From positions 50,329 to 85,526 of the forward strand of contig JADHZB010002066.1 of assembly GCA_015657535.1 (NCBI GenBank): a stretch of DNA of 35,198 bases. Reading direction: 5' to 3'. Every line of letters begins with the position of its first letter. Position 1 is the first letter of the stretch. The notes beneath the pieces are model-generated. The model had not been told where the DNA came from. It ran no database searches and worked only from the letters and a program-made list of their open reading frames with translations. This DNA is from Nephromyces sp. MM_2019 (Eukaryota; Apicomplexa; Aconoidasida; Nephromycida). Positions 12,001-24,143 of this stretch are shown here, one piece after another. The translations under genes and the position numbers were made by a program.

Positions 12001-12740
12001 TGCTAGAAATGCCACAAGCAGACAATCGTAGCTACTCCGATTAGTTTAAAAATCTGATAGGTTGCCGTTGAGTACCGTAAGCTGCTCACAAAAAATCTTT
12101 TTATCCCAGTGACGTTAGTAGCTATTTTGTGCTTGTTTAATGTTCTAAAAACGAGGCCTAGGAGCTATTCGGGCTTTTGAATTTATAAAAAACGAAAATC
12201 AACCTTAAATATTCAATGAGAGCTTCATAATTCTCGTGAGCCAAGACGCAGATCCTAACATACCTCGCAAATTTCAAGCAAGTAAACAAGACAAGTTTTT
12301 CGTTTTGAGGAGTACCCCAGTTCGTGTTTTTAAACCTTTCACAGGTTGGAATTTCAGTTACGAAGCGAATGTCCGGCTACTTCTTGTAGGCTCCATTAAA
12401 TACAACAATTTTTGCCCTCCCAGTCGCGCCGTAAAAAGTGTAGCTCTTGCTTAATAGCACGGATTAATGGATCTCCTTAAAGTTTTTCGCACATAAAAAT
12501 ATACTAGGACATGTCGGGTCGCTACAATGCTGTGAAACTGAGTATATATAACTTTTATTATACTGTTTTGCTCGATGCGAGGCTTTTCTATACATTTGAA
12601 TATATCCCACCTATGATACCTTAGAATCCCAGTCTTCTAATGGACTATCACTAAGCACACTAAGAATAACTGTGAAAAAAAACATAAGATTAATAAAAGA
12701 AAGTATTCGGCGGAGAACAATAGATGTAGGGGTATCTTCC
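9031..12740. other. gene-poor stretch, only chance-size open frames
   Basis: Several open frames of 70-100 codons occur on both strands: 9205-9510 plus (101 codons, ATG start), 11779-12015 minus (open for about 90 codons, but its first in-frame start is GTG) and 12236-12454 plus (GTG start). At this base composition such lengths are expected by chance in 18 kb, none shows a known motif, and none links to a second exon I trust. No RNA gene was seen. Confidence 0.4.
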
Positions 12741-14067
12741 CTAAACAAGGTCTCTTAACTCCTGAAGGCTGTTTGATAATCTTTTATTGAGAAGAAAAGT
12801 GACTAGCCCACATGAAAAAGCGACCACAAGATGAATGGCTATCAGAATGCTACCCGTATAGTATGATACCTCAGCTTTGGCCTCAGCACATGCCTGTGGA
12901 ATAGTCCGGTAATTTCCGTATATTTCTTGAGAAGCTACAATTAAAGTGTATATTCCCCAGGCATTCGTCGCCAGATTAACGAAGGCCAAGGTCATAGTCA
13001 CCAGTGATACAACGGCCCACTCTATTTCTGTCCCCCAAGTCCTGGCAGAGATGAGGGAATAATATGATGCCACGAAGAAAGCAACAACTGAAAAAACAGT
13101 AAAGAGATTAGGAAAGCAAAATAACAATTTTTTATTTTGAGAAAAAGGTTATTTCTTCTTATTTGTTTGTATCATGGGTGTAACTGAAATTTTTCTTTAC
13201 TTCCTGTAATTATTCCCTACAGCTAACTTTTAGTTGTGTATGCGACTATAATACGAGTCACAATTCGGGCTCATTAAGCATACACTGATGTTAGTGGCTT
13301 ATTAAATAAAAAAAGTTTTATAGCGGAAATGCTAACGTTTTATCCCCCTTTTCCAAATAAATGTGGCAGCTTCATAAAAAAAAATGATGTGAGTGTCTTT
13401 CCGCAGCAATATCTATCCCTCAGAAACGGGAAGTGGTGAATATTAGCCGCAGCACTAATAAATTATGTAGAACATGCAATGTAACTGGACAGCTTGCTAC
13501 AGCATATTTTCAGCATATCTATGATGATATAGTCACGGATGGTAATAATTGATAAATAACACTGTGAGCGGTATATAAAATTTGTTGCAGTGATTTTTCA
13601 ATAATTCAGAGTGTATCCAGTTAGCTTTACTAGTTGTATTCCACACTTGCCTTGCACCCATAAACTTTTCGTATGAATATACCGAAGCACAGCTCCCTTT
13701 ATATTTTTTATTTCGTGTATACTCATCATGAAAGTGCATCTCTAGGAAAAATATTTGATAGAATCAAACATTCGCGTTGTCGTAGGATAAATCAATAATT
13801 TTACGCTGCTTATTTATTACGCTACCTTCTGCGTTCCATAAGCCCTCAAGAAATCTTACCGGCACAAACAGCGGCGTAAGTTATGATATCCAACAAGATA
13901 ACGCAGTTTACATCAAGGATTGTGGGAAAGAGAAAATTTGCTCCCGCTACAAAAACAAGTAAAAAATTAAGTACTGCGAGAACGAAGAGCCATCTCCTTA
14001 CTGGGTTATATACTAAAGGAGCGGGGCCACTCCACGTTGGACGACTAACTACAAAACGGATAAACAT
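12741..14067 (-). CDS. four-transmembrane (MARVEL-like) membrane protein, two exons
   Basis: Exon 1 is 14067-13860 and exon 2 is 13087-12741, ending in TAG. The donor g|GTAAGA and the acceptor TTTTTTCAG join in phase 1. The 184-residue product has four hydrophobic helices at about 25-47, 53-79, 93-121 and 147-169, short basic ends (VRRW before helix 1, NKR after helix 4) and a longer loop between helices 3 and 4 with one Cys (136). Size and topology fit MARVEL-type tetraspan proteins, which sit in endomembranes or plasma membrane and often act in membrane sorting; no family signature beyond topology is visible. An in-frame TAA lies 15 bases before the ATG, which supports this start. It stands alone in the gene-poor centre, with no obvious partner. 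The alternative is a lineage-specific tetraspan protein of unrelated origin. Confidence 0.65.
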
Positions 14068-17000
14068 ATTCGGTAGGTATTACTAATAACCGAGCTACCG
14101 TGCATCCTCTTTCTAGATTATGAAAACAGCTATGAAATGTAAAAATTATCTCCCTAAATTTGGCCAATTTCCAACTTTAAATGGATGGAATTGAAAACAT
14201 GACATGACCTGCTGGCCTGCGCTGCATCAACACGCGTGAAATATCAGGTGATGGTATTTCAGGCGAGTGAGCAGCAAGGAGGCTCAGATAATTTAGGAGA
14301 GTAGCTATAAGATGATACAATTTTTTAGCTTATATTTAAGCAGTACTGTTCACATTTTTAGCGGTTCCTGCCTAGCTAGTGAGATACGCTACAACCGTGA
14401 GAAATCATGTGCAAATAGACGACTTAATGGAGGGAGTAGCGTGAGCAGCACACTCAGCATAACAAAAGCTAAGGGCAAACAAACAAGAATCAAGAGATCA
14501 AGTAAAGATACTGAGGATACCTGCTCTTCGGTGCGTGCAAGCCACCAATTTTAGGTCCGTGCTTCTTATTTTATGAAGTACTAGTTTTTTGAACCCCCGC
14601 AAAGAATCCCTAAAAATTAAGCTATACGATGCTAGTAGCCAAAGCCAGCATTCGCGTTACAAAATTACTTTCCCTATTAGAATAACTTCTGTGACTTAAC
14701 AGATTGAGAATGAAGCACACTTTGACCTAATTCATGAAAGCTTGTAAATGCTTGAAAAAACAAGACCCTGCATTAGCTGAGCATCAAATTGATTGAGCAG
14801 TATTACTTTGCTGTGGTAAATTTAGCGCATAGAAGCCACCACATCAGTTGTATGAATTTTCGTTTAATCATATAATAGTTATAAAATATACCCTAGGATT
14901 TTTGCCGAGCTTCGTGCGCTAGCTTTATCGCCTCCGCATCACTATAAGCACAAGCGTTGGGGTGGGTATTGGTTCGTTAGCGATCGAAGACCGACAGCAA
15001 AGGAAGAGGGTAAGTCAAAACTTGGTTCTCAAGTACTTTACACCTGTAGCACAGCGTTAATGCTAGCAAATTGAGGTATTATAAGGCATTTAATAGCTAT
15101 TGCTATGATGTAACCTTATCTCAGCGAATCTCCAAGTTTAATGGCCTTGTTTCTCCAACCCATTTGCGTACTTCAAGTCAGATCCGGCTGCTGTAGCAAC
15201 TAATAAGGTAACTTACATATAGTACTTTATTCCTTTATGTAGCCACGCTTATACTTATTGATTCAAATTTGAGCACTTTAATATTTATTCATGATTCGGC
15301 GAAGGCAAATTGCAAAGTTATTTAGCGTAAGAAGCAACTTTATTAATTTGCATAGCAACAATAAACACAAAATATTAGAAACATGTCCCATCGGAATTGC
15401 CCTGCTAGGAAACCTTTTTCTCTCTATTGCAGAAAAGAAAAGCATTAATCGAAAAGTTGTACAAATATACGAATACAACGAGGACTTTTTTATGTTGAGC
15501 AGTTGATATGCATCTTTTATTTATATGCTGATGAGGATGTACGCAATACGAATTATATGATATCGTAATGTTCCAGGTTCGATGGGTGGATTTTTCAAGT
15601 AGCATCCCTGTCGAAATACCTTGTTTGTAGTTTCATGCCAGCAGGCTCCTCATGTGGGAGTATCCACTGATATACCAGATATTGCCAAATCATAAATATG
15701 ACCAACTCAGAAATATTGTATTTGGCGTGCTGCTCAAATAATGTCTTCACATATAACCGCTTTCAGTTTTTGTGAAGGTAACACGGGTCCCAAAGGTTCC
15801 CTCCAGATGATAAATTTTGCCTTTTGTCATTTTTTAGACGCAAAAGATTATGGTACAGCCACAGGAACAGAAAAACAGACGTATTTTTTGCTGCTTTTTG
15901 ATGTGACTCAGAATCAAGCACCATGGCATAGTAAAGAATAACCTAGAAAAACATGTGTTTGTTTTACTACTATTCCTACTGCTAAAGCTACTACCTTCAT
16001 GTCTTTTAAAGCGCTCAATGCTCATTTATAATACTAATACCTATAAAGTCCACAGGTGAACCAATTGGCACGTCGAAGATCGATTTATCGTAAACAATAA
16101 ATTTCTATTTAACGCTGCTATTTGCGATGCACGCTTGAATTGTTGGGCTGTGCCGAAGTCGCTAGGCTAGCTTATTTCTAGTATAGTACAAGAAAAGGAA
16201 AAGTACCTTCCATTAAGGAAAATACATGACAGTATATAATAATCCCTAAAATATAGTTGAGAGTTTGTCTTCAGTGATACTGGCCGCCTTGATTGATAGA
16301 TGGTCTCCTATCAACTACCGTAGCACCCCCCCCTAGAAGGTAGCTTGTAAGAGATATAAATTGAGCTAAATATTACAAGCCGAAGTATAGGTAAAAAGAC
16401 TTTCCAGTGGTAAGTAGCACTATGATCTTTGTGCATCGTAGTTCAGCTCTGAATATTTACGCTGCCTTTTCAAATCGTAAAAATTCATGGAGAATTAATC
16501 TTATGCAAAATATTTAACAATAAACATGAATGAACCAATTTGTGTTGCAAAGAAATTTTGGTGATACAAAAGAAAATTTTGAATAATAAAGAAATTTCGA
16601 GTCCAGCAAACTATACTTGAGAGCTCAAACCATTCTTTCTGCAAGCAGCGACCAGGAATATGATAAAAGAATGTGTTTTGTAGTAATATGCTGAACGCCT
16701 ACGATGATCTGACAAGCTATAAGCCTATATGCAGTATCAGGCAGGTAGAGTTCGATTACTTTTTCCTTTTGGCCTTGGTTCATTACAGCACATCAAAATG
16801 CGCAATAATTTAACTGCGTCCGTAATATTGTCCTATACATAGCTTCGCCACTTTTAAGTGCTGAATAATTACTAGATAGTATTTTTGCTGGTAGCTAGCA
16901 GTAGCGTTAACTACTTAGCTGGGCAATGCCTTGAAACCGGCTTTATGTAGCTCCCGTGTCGAGCTTGTCACCAAGATATCTTACTTCGCTAGCGGCTACT

Positions 17001-18058
17001 AAATAAAATAATAGCTTAATCCGCATTGCAAACGTGTTCTCTGCGCATGTTTGTTGAGGCACGCATACTTTATTTTCTGTAAAGTGGCTAAGAAGATAAA
17101 TGTCGTAGGTACGATGCCGAATAAATTTATATATTTCAGATGGAAGAAAACACTCTGCATCGTGCCTGGACGACTTATTACCCACCTTTTTTATGTCAAG
17201 TGAAATATTTTGCTGCTGTGCTACCAAGATTATATTCCCTTATTGATACCTACACAAGCAAACTTCCTTAATTTCCACTGGCTGGGCATGTGATTTTGAA
17301 AAGCTTAAAGCAGCTGCAATTTAAATAACCTTCGAAATAGCAACATTTATTGGCCTAGAGACATATTTTTTTAAGTTAAAATAAGTTTAGTGCTAATTAC
17401 GATGCTGATCAGGTTTCAGAAAATGAGCTAGCTATGTGGGACGAATTCTCCTTAACTGAATTCATCGGAATAGTTGTACGTATGTACTTCTGAAAAGCAT
17501 TCAATTTTCACTCCATAAATTCTAAACTCAAGATACAGCTTTTAATTTCTTTAAAGGCTTCAAAGTTGTATAGTACAAATCTTGCTTCACCGTGAAGTAA
17601 ACGAACCACTAGGTAAAAGGTCTGGAAAGTACCTTTAGGATGACTGGAAAGTTGTCTATACCATGCAATTCCCCTTTGCAGCATAAACTTATCAATTCTT
17701 ATTATTGAATTGTGTAGTTAAATCTTAGCGATGTACGCAAGGTTTCGATAATGTGCTTAAATATGTAGTGCATGACTAGAAAGATTTGAAAAGCATGATG
17801 ATACCATTTGATATTCGTTATAATGTATGATAACAATTTCTGTTTTTGCTACAGAATGAAATGATTGTCATTAACAATGTAATAAAGGTGCTAAGGGTGA
17901 GTCCCAGTAGCACCTGATCTTCAGGTACATTGAATTCAGTAGAAATACAGCTGAATACAACAAAAACTTAGGATTAAAATTAGAGGCATACGGTGAAGCG
18001 CACCGCCGCAAAGGTTACCGCAGGGTATGATGATACTTAGTTTTGAGTTGAAAAGAGT
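14068..18058. other. gene-poor stretch, no supported gene
   Basis: Open frames here stay in the chance range: 14312-14554 plus (80 codons, Ser-rich), 15291-15506 plus (71 codons) and 16943-17227 minus (94 codons). They show no motif and no splice-linked neighbours. No TG/CA microsatellite and no tRNA was found in this part. Confidence 0.4.
18052..18055 (-). terminator. RNA polymerase III T-run after tRNA-Leu
   Basis: On the minus strand a run of four T lies three bases past the tRNA 3' end. This is the minimal length expected for Pol III termination. Confidence 0.6.
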
Positions 18059-18137
18059 GACAGAAGTGGGATTCGAACCCACGCCCGTGAAGACCGCGGC
18101 CTTAACGCGGCGCCTTAGACCACTCGGCCATCCTGTC
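18059..18137 (-). tRNA. tRNA-Leu(AAG)
   Basis: Read on the minus strand, a full cloverleaf forms. The 7-bp acceptor is GACAGGA with TTCTGTC (one G-U). The D arm is GCC...GGC with the A-box-like TGGCCGAGTGGTCTAAGG. The anticodon stem CCGCG/CGCGG carries loop TTAAGGC, so the anticodon is AAG. An 11-nt variable arm follows, short for leucine. The T arm is GTGGG-TTCGAAT-CCCAC and includes the B box. There is no intron and no encoded CCA. A wobble A34 that would be read as inosine is typical of eukaryotic tRNA-Leu. Confidence 0.95.
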
Positions 18138-21100
18138 TGATTGCAGTAGCAGCTGTTTAATCTTTCTTATAATAGTCTCTTTCATATGCGAGCACTCAAC
18201 ACCTTGCGGTTTCGTCGGTCCACGTTGAGCTCGAACCAAATTAAATTTTTTGGCTTCTAAAGTCGGAATTTAGTTGCGCCTACATTACCTGTGGTATAGA
18301 TATAACATGAAACTGAGAGGGCTTACTCAGAAAGTACATCTCTCAAGATTATGAAGGGACGTGGTTCTACTAGAGCGTCTTTAGCTTGCATGATGTGCGG
18401 CACGCTTCATCCTGCTGTTCTTAAGTACATCAGACTAAGGGGAACCACAAGAGAGATAGACCGCGACATCTTACCATAGCTTCGTCTATGCTATCAGAGC
18501 TCTAGAAACTTATAGGTAGTATCACAATGAAATATCAGTGGAGTGCTACGTGAAAGCCTTCCGCATCGGTATTTCCCCTCTTTTTTTATAAATTAGACAA
18601 TTATGTAGGTGGCTTCATCCTTTTATTCATATTTCTTTTGTTTCCTGTGTAGCTTGGTTTAGGATGTTAAGCTGAATGCGTCCACCTAACTCAAAACTCT
18701 TGAGATTGATCTGAGCTGTGCGACGAGTAGTAGCACAAAGGATTATAGATTTTGAAAATATGAGATGAACGATATACCATTGGAAAACACCATGGGTGTT
18801 TAAGTTTTTGCCTTATGTACCACACTCAGCAACTATTAGAATGCTTGTAGCAAGAGCATTATGCTATTATGATATTGACATCCGCTGCGCTGTTTTATGC
18901 CAACGAAGCTAAGTCATGCATGCAAAGTTGGTCTCGTGATGTGCATTACACCTTTGTTATAAAAAAGTAATATTAAGCGATACTATATGACGAAATAAAA
19001 AGGTTATCGCTAGCTACGTCATACTTTAGTGAGAACAAGATTTTTTAGTTATTTTTCAAAGTATGCGCGAGGTGCTACCTATTGAGCACATGGAGATACT
19101 GCAAAGGAGTAAACACAAGAGTGATCTGTAGCAACGGACGAAAACCAAAAAGAGCTCGAAGAAGCAATGCCCATTTTTACACGCGGTGCTCATAAATATT
19201 TGGATGCCCCAGCGGTTCATTTTTCAATAGATTTCGTTTTAAACGGTGCTGACTTTGCTTTAGGTGGTATGTTTAATGGGAACCTTATGCTACAGGTGTA
19301 AGGGCATGGGTCCGCGCGAAATTATGTGGTCGGGATATTTTTAAAGTTCTTTTTTGTTTTGGCAAAGGTTTAAGATGCATCGTATTGCCTGGCTGTGCGC
19401 GCCATGCTTGCGCTGATGGAATACTTTGTGTGGTCACAATCCACTCAATATTTCGGAACATAACACTTTCTCTTAGCCACCTATGAAAATACATTTTCTG
19501 CATGCCATTACGGTAAGCATTTAAGCGGTAAAAGCACTATTAATCGCACCGTAACTGTTTTTTTTGCACCCTCTTGCCTCCGTAAAGAGTGCTTCGAGCT
19601 CTATGAAAAGTCTGAGCCCCACGAATACGTGAAAATCTGTTGGATAAGCGTTTTATCTTTCCTTATATGAAATATACGTGCTAAAACAACTTCATTCGCC
19701 TGCTTGCACTTTTGTTATCCAGAAATTTTTCGTGCTGTCTATAGGACAAAGTCCACACGAAATTCAATCCATTTGATGGCAGTTTCAAATGGCGCATCGG
19801 GTAGGTACACTGATAATTCTGCAGAAAGTGCCAGGAGACAAACTGTTATTCGACCCCCCCATTTGCAGAGGGATGTTGGAGTTTTATGGAGCTTGCTCGA
19901 TAATGCCACATACTAGGTTATTGTAGATTTGATGGGTCTGCTATATAAAAATGTCGTTGCTAGATATAATGAATTGTTTGCATAAGTTCAGTGTCCATAT
20001 GCAAAGCATTTTTTTATGAATAGAATGAAGTTAAAGGCTTAGCAAAATAATCATATTGCATATATATACGCGATGTGTATCAGTCGTGCCAGCTCCTACG
20101 CATAAGGACAGCGCTAATGTGCAGTCAAATCAGTAATCCCGTATACGGTATGAAAAATTATGATATTAACAGCATGCACAAAATCATGCATGTATTTAAA
20201 GTCAAAGGAGGGCGCAGAGCGTTGCGAGGATAGGGGAAAATATGTAAATAAACTTGAAAAGTGGTGATCCTACCAAGGGAGCATGAAACGCGTATGTTTA
20301 CGTTTATATGCGGTGCTCTTGAATTTGTATTTAGGAGCTTTCACGGCTTTAAAAATATCTTTCAAGCAATAATTAACTTTGGGAGATCTTTGGTATTTTA
20401 AGCAATAGCTGAATACCTGAATAGCACAGAATGTGGCTTGGTGGAGGTACTTCCGTTGGAGTCCTAGTTTGAGCAGAACAGTGTGTAGAGTTTTTTTCTG
20501 TAGCTGGTAAAGCCCCATGCTATAACTGCGTTATGACGGTCGGAAGCGATGTGTCCAAGGGTGCAAAGATGTCCGTGCCGAGCTTTGGCTACCATGGAAC
20601 CGAATTGTAGTGAATAAGTTAGGCTGATAGCCAAGTGCCTGGGGAGCACCGAGGAAGCCATTGCGTGGGAAAAGGGCAAACTGCAGGTCGTACTCCAGTC
20701 GGAGAAGCTTTCATAAGCGATACAGTCAATCTCTCTGAGAACTACTTGAACATGATTATTCAGGTATCCTTAGCTCTCTTAAACTCTCTTCTAGAAGCTC
20801 AGTAACAGTGTACTGATGTAAGATGTCTATATTGAAAATTAAGGAATTTTTAATGGACTGCCCCTGGGTGCTGAGGACCACTTCCTAATCCTGAATTTGG
20901 GTCTCAGAAACACCGGAAAATAATCAGATTACAGCACTTTTCTAGCCGTTTACCTTTGTATGGAGTATTTTTCTTCTGATGTATCAACTCAGGGGTCTTC
21001 TCTGGTGTTCGTAGGGACCTCGCTTACTGTGTTTACTGACGATACCTCGTGGTGAAAGTGAGGAGTTGTTCGTTAGGAAACTAGCAGTACTGCTTCTGCA

Positions 21101-22370
21101 TCAAGCATGAATTTACAGAGCAAGTCCATTGGAAGTACAAGTTGTTCAGTAGTGCATGTCGCTTTGAAGCTCTATCGCTCAGGCTCCCCTGGTCATGGCG
21201 GTCATAATGAGCGACTTTAATCGGCAGAGTTAATTAAATCGGACTTTATACATAAAATTATTACGATGCTCAGTGGGGAGCATGGTAACTGTAAGGACTT
21301 GAAGACTTGAGTTCTTATTGCTTGACTAGGGTGAAGCCACAGGAATGATTGGTGGGTATATCTAGGATGTAGTAAATATAAAAGGTGATATAAAGAATCC
21401 TTGAGCGCTCTTGTCTAAATACTTTCTGAGGTGAGTTATTGACAATCCAGTTGTAGGGGCCAGGGTTTTAAAAACCATGGGCATCGGCGATTGCATTGCT
21501 CAGGATCTCATTACTGAAAAGCCTCCAATGTTCAGCATATAGTTTAAAATCATACAAGCGTTAAAATATGATGTATCCCTGATAGCATAGCTTACGTAGA
21601 GATGTATACAAGGAATATATTGGGGCTATTTGTGGCAGGAGATGAAAAACTTGCACTTTTTTCCGCATATCGTGCTACAGTGAAAGCTGTAGTAGGAAAA
21701 TTTACGTCTGCATTAGTTATCTACGGATATTTTGAGCACGCTTAGGGTAGGAATTAAAGCTTAGTTTAGCTTGTTAAGAACTATTTCTCGGGTAGTTGAT
21801 GGGATCTGGATTGGAGAATTACATCACACGTATCCTGGGATGGATATCTCCTCACCAAGAAGTAGGTTTTACGTTCTATCAGGTAGCAGCTATGGGGCGG
21901 GTGATATGCTCATGAAGTATATTTAGTATCGTCCACACCTTCTTATTTCCCTTCTAATGTCTCTATTCCATGTATAAGGCAAGTGGTGGATTCTTTCCTT
22001 AAGGTATCCCGTTGTTTGCGCTCTTTGTAGTGCTTCACTAAACTTATCGAGTGAAGAGAGGGTAGTTAATTCGAATAAAGACTTGATCAAACCTAATTAG
22101 TAGGTACTTTGAAGGACCAAAGGGATGAAATTGTACTTGTACTCGTCTGCAGGATGAATAATTTAAAACCCATAGCTTAAGGCAAATTCATAAGGGCAGA
22201 AGCAGTGCCCATTTTTCATGGCTTGGAGAAGGGCACAGCTATTATGAGGATAGCTTTAGCATCAAACTAACTCACTTGCACACTCTTCTTCCATGGTAGA
22301 ACACGGAATATGAATACTTCTAAGGATAGCTCTGCTATGGAGTATGGTTTTTTTTAATTGTGAGAAAATT
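18138..22370. other. gene-poor stretch, no supported gene
   Basis: No splice-linked exons were recognised. One short plus-strand frame (18351-18479, 42 codons from ATG, open for about 15 codons further upstream) looks protein-like but is too short to call. Minus frames at 20270-20518 and 20464-20679 and plus frame 19704-19916 are within chance length. Confidence 0.35.
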
Positions 22371-22374
22371 GCTT

Positions 22375-24143
22375 TTTCTTTGACGTAGCACTTTCCATCT
22401 TCGTTATATGATGTCAAGCACGCCTTTTTAGTCTCTAGCAAGCATTTTTCTCTGCAAAAAAAATTCTTTTCCAGCGCAGTTCTTAAGCTTAATTATCCTC
22501 GCAAAAAAGGGGCTGAAGCATGCTTGCTCTACTTTCGGCAAAAAGGGGTGTATTATTATGTGTATTATGTGCAGTGATAGACTCCCCCTACTCATAGCCC
22601 AATTTTATAGCTCAAACCCCGAAAGTCAAGGGGGTATCCATTACAAACTAAATATTCTCAAAATTATTTAGGCAATATTACTCTATCTTTATACAAGCTT
22701 TATTTTGCTCTGAAAAAGGACAGCGGAACTGGAAACAACTTGCTCCAATCAGGAAATCATGCATCTTTAGACATGCTGGTTTTTTTGTAGTAGAAAACTG
22801 CTTGTTTTCTTGAGAATGCTTTGCTTTTCGATGCTTGTTTTCCTTATCCATACGGCTGCACAGATGAAAAACTTATTGATAAATACGGTGGAAATCTAAA
22901 GTTGTGCTACGCCTCCTCTATTTTGGAGGAATTTACTAAGATGAGCTTGCCCACATGCGCGAATTTCTGTGCTTTTGCAACTAAACGTTTCACTGGTTGA
23001 ATGGCTGTGACTGCGACTTTCTAAGCTAATTAAGGCATTGGGTGAGGTTTTGAAAGCGGTAAACTACGGCATATACGAGATTTCACTATACTGCATAGAT
23101 CACTTGTACTTAGCTTATTCACCAAAGCCCTTTAAATAATGCATATTAGCCAGCAACTTAACCTGTTTCTAAATGTCATCAGTACTGCTAGGAAATACAA
23201 TGGGGCATTCTCTACTTTTCTTAAGACCGATATATCTCATTATTATGCTGAGTTTAGGTCACTATATAGCGGAGATTATAATAGCTCATATGTGCTTAGT
23301 GCTAGTTTAACACGTTGAGAGGATAATACTCTGAAAATTAACCTTGTACTGAGTCTTACAGATGAAGTGCATATGCTATGCAAAAAAACTAAACTAAATT
23401 GGCAGCGTGCTTGTGCTGATTCAGGCCCAGGAATTTTCAAATTTTTTTTCCTAATCATAAAAATAAATGATATTGATTTCCTTGGATTTTTTAACCTCGT
23501 TTTACAGCATTTATTTCCTATGGTTTGTAGCATTTATTGCCAATGATTCATACAATTTATTGCCCACGTTTTACAACACTTATTGATGCCTCTATTCCAC
23601 AATTTTCATTTATTTCTTTTAAGGGATTGGATGATATCGGGAACCCGCATCCCGTCAGATTAAAGTCTCCCTAAATGAACTCAAAACCTTAATCTGTTTG
23701 TATTGGGATAATTTGGCTAAAATGGAAAATGGCCTGGCTTTGCAAAAATTGCCTAATCACACTATGCGGAGTTCTATGAAGCTGATTGGAGCAAGAGCTT
23801 GGCCCACTCTAAACTGAAGCTTAAATGATTAAAATTTCCCGCAAGAAGCTTACGAGTCATTTATGTTAGGAAAACCGTACCAGAAGCTGGTAAATTTTAT
23901 CGAACATCTCATTCGCATATATTTTGAACTGAAAAATCAAGCGGAAGTACACGATTGCGAAGAACACATTCCTGTTCAGCTCTTATAAAACAGTTAACTG
24001 TCATTGCTGGCGGAAATTTTACGGTGTATGACGATAAGAATGGTAATAGGGCGTTTTTAATTCGACAAGCGGATTTTTTTAGAGAGCTACTAGTTCCCTT
24101 CCAAAGAGTCTTAAAAAAAAAGCGCAGAGGGAATAAAAGGTAA
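22375..24143 (+). pseudogene. possible decayed or unrecognised plus-strand gene (chain of open segments)
   Basis: Six open stretches of 54-70 codons follow one another on the same strand in different frames, at about 22375-22570, 22610-22790, 22794-23005, 23640-23818, 23827-23988 and 23955-24143. They read as ordinary soluble protein (for example SLYKLYFALKKDSGTGNN, VNFIEHLIRIYFELKNQ, VIAGGNFTVYDDKNGNRAF). The first two could be joined in phase across a 60-odd-base GT-AG intron; the others meet by frame shifts or in-frame stops. No homolog is recognised. Chance open frames explain part of this, since about two or three of this length are expected here, so the call is weak. Confidence 0.25.
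23499..23590. repeat. imperfect 22-24-bp tandem repeat, four copies
   Basis: Copies start near 23499, 23523, 23546 and 23568 and follow the pattern gtttta(c)agcatttattgcca(tg). They are clearly related but diverged, and a vaguer fifth copy may follow. Confidence 0.6.

Noticed and set aside
16943..17227. 94-codon minus-strand frame
   Set aside because: No motif and no linked exon; a few frames of this length are expected by chance in the 18-kb centre.
18180..18240. B-box-like sequence (ggttcgagctc on the minus strand) beside the tRNA
   Set aside because: No T stem, anticodon arm or acceptor pairing can be built around it.
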